Of a stretch of DNA of 5,745 nt, positions 4,919 through 5,745 are shown in pieces. The notes under the pieces are model-generated. The model worked only from the letters and a program-made list of their open reading frames with translations. It did not search any database and was not told the DNA's origin. Location: assembly GCA_031550205.1 (NCBI GenBank), contig JAVBOV010000023.1, positions 1 through 5,745 of the forward strand, given 5' to 3'. The translations under genes and the position numbers were made by a program. Every line of letters starts with the position of its first letter. Position 1 is the stretch's first letter. The stretch comes from JAVBOV01 sp031550205 (GTDB lineage Bacteria > Pseudomonadota > Alphaproteobacteria > RF32 > CAG-239).

Positions 4919-4951
4919 AACGAAAGGTTTTATATTGGCATCAGGCTCTCC
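4897..4951 (+). repeat. Downstream copy of the 55-bp maf-start direct repeat
   Basis: This is the partner of 4755-4809 at an offset of 142 bases. It contains the ribosome binding site and first codons of the intact maf gene. Because 142 is not a multiple of three, the ORF from the upstream start is out of frame with maf and ends just inside it. Confidence 0.9.
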
Positions 4952-5486
4952 TCAGCGGAGAGCTTTGCTTGCTCAAATCGGTTATGAGCCGCAGACAATT
5001 ATCAGTGCCGACATAGATGAAACCCCCTTAAAAAAAGAAAAAGCCACGGCCTATGTCAAACGTATTGCATCAGAAAAAGCCATGGCGGTTGCAGCCAAAA
5101 ACAAAGGCCAAGCTATTTTGGCTGCCGACACGGTAATTGTGATTGGCGCCAAAATCGTCCAAAAGGCTCAAAATGATGCCGAGCAGGAAAAAGTAATGCG
5201 CTTGCTTTCCGGCAAAACTCACCGTGTTTTAAGCGGTGTTTGCGTCATCGGCGCTGACGGCAAAATATCTGTCAAATGCGTTTCCACCAGAGTGGTGATG
5301 AAAAAACTTTCTGAAAAAGAAATTAAAGACTATGTTGCAAGCCAAGAATGGGTAGGCTGCGCAGGCTACAGAATAGAAGGGCTTTTAGGCGGGCTGGCAA
5401 AAAAAATTATCGGTTCTTATTCGGGCGTGGTGGGGCTTCCCTTATATGAGGCCAAAAATATGTTAAACGGAGCAGGTGTGAAATGA
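4911..5486 (+). CDS. maf: Maf-family nucleoside triphosphate pyrophosphatase
   Basis: 191 residues, normal for the family. Maf proteins are cytosolic enzymes that hydrolyse dTTP/UTP or modified nucleotides to the monophosphate and pyrophosphate, acting in nucleotide-pool cleaning. Family motifs appear in order: LASGSPQRRALL (9-20, substrate loop with two Arg), DIDET (34-38), ASEKA (53-57), AADTVIVI (71-78, with the catalytic Asp73), THRVLSGV (103-110), EWVGCAGYRIEG (146-157) and GSYSGVVGLPLYE (168-180). SPQRR in place of SPRR is usual in alphaproteobacteria. Which Maf subgroup and substrate apply is unclear. The ATG at 4911 has AAGG 7 bases upstream. The stop TGA overlaps the ATG of the RNase E/G gene (ATGA), so the two are coupled, as often in alphaproteobacteria. 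A partial duplicate of its first 14 codons lies directly upstream. Confidence 0.95.
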   Translation: MSETKGFILASGSPQRRALLAQIGYEPQTIISADIDETPLKKEKATAYVKRIASEKAMAVAAKNKGQAILAADTVIVIGAKIVQKAQNDAEQEKVMRLLSGKTHRVLSGVCVIGADGKISVKCVSTRVVMKKLSEKEIKDYVASQEWVGCAGYRIEGLLGGLAKKIIGSYSGVVGLPLYEAKNMLNGAGVK

Positions 5487-5745
5487 TAGATACCATAATT
5501 TATGAAACCAAAAACAACCAAACCAGAATTGCCTTAATGGGCGGCGGTGAGCTTAAAGAAGTAGATATTTCCAACGCCGGCGGCGTGCAGGAAGGCAACA
5601 TTTATCTTGGCAAAATTGTCAAAAAACTGGAGCTGGCCAACGGCAAAATCGGTTACATGGTAAACATCGGTGAAGACCACGACGCCTTCTTAAACGCCGA
5701 GGAATACGGCCTTAATGACGCCGAATATACCGAAGGCCAAAGCCT
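5483..5745 (+). CDS. Ribonuclease E/G, N-terminal part (runs off window)
   Basis: 87 codons are visible. The start MIDTIIYETKNNQTRIALMGGGELKEVDI matches the first strands of RNase E/G, and EGNIYLGKIVKKLELANGKIGYMVNIGEDHDAFL (about 36-70) is the S1-like RNA-binding domain entry (family pattern GNIYLGxV...AFVDIG...GFL). RNase E/G cleaves single-stranded RNA in mRNA decay and in rRNA and tRNA maturation, in the cytosol or at the inner membrane. Catalytic DNase-like and zinc-link regions would lie beyond the edge, so E and G cannot be separated. The ATG overlaps the maf stop by ATGA. The window ends within the S1 domain. Confidence 0.9.
   Translation, partial: MIDTIIYETKNNQTRIALMGGGELKEVDISNAGGVQEGNIYLGKIVKKLELANGKIGYMVNIGEDHDAFLNAEEYGLNDAEYTEGQS

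Overview
The window looks like a stretch of chromosome from an uncultured, moderately AT-rich alphaproteobacterium, probably host-associated. The support is FliX (a flagellar regulator essentially restricted to Alphaproteobacteria), a DksA of the alphaproteobacterial type that keeps only one zinc-site cysteine, the order dksA - maf - RNase E/G, and several small dispersed palindromes of kinds common in this class. The lineage call is inference from gene content, because no rRNA gene is present.

Left half, minus strand, read right to left: a small outer-membrane beta-barrel protein (2841-2275) with its own promoter region and a strong UUCG-loop terminator; an HI0933/YhiN/BaiN-type FAD flavoprotein (2216-1047); a membrane-anchored six-cysteine protein of unknown function (1050-544) whose ATG overlaps the flavoprotein stop; and the N-terminal part of a HAD-superfamily hydrolase (463-1, cut by the window edge). 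The flavoprotein and the six-cysteine protein are translationally linked. The HAD gene follows after 80 bases and has a hairpin that could cover its ribosome binding site.

The divergent intergenic region (2842-3128) carries predicted promoters in both directions, a perfect 11-bp inverted repeat that may be an operator, and a dispersed GTCATTGCGAGG-type palindrome.

Right half, plus strand: a type IVb (PilS-like) pilin with a GRSMIEML cleavage motif (3129-3698); fliX (3708-4133, TTG start, Shine-Dalgarno overlapping the pilin stop); dksA (4253-4678); a repeat-rich 232-base gap; maf (4911-5486); and the start of a ribonuclease E/G gene (5483 to the window end), overlapping maf by ATGA.

The most unusual structure is just before maf. 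The ribosome binding site and first 14 codons of maf occur twice, 142 bases apart, as a 55-bp direct repeat with 4 mismatches. The 87 bases between the copies are mostly a GTCATCCCGG...CCGGGATCC palindrome. The upstream copy is an open 49-codon mini-gene whose stop overlaps the true maf start. I found no new multi-gene defence or mobile system; the novelty lies in the small repeats and regulatory structure.
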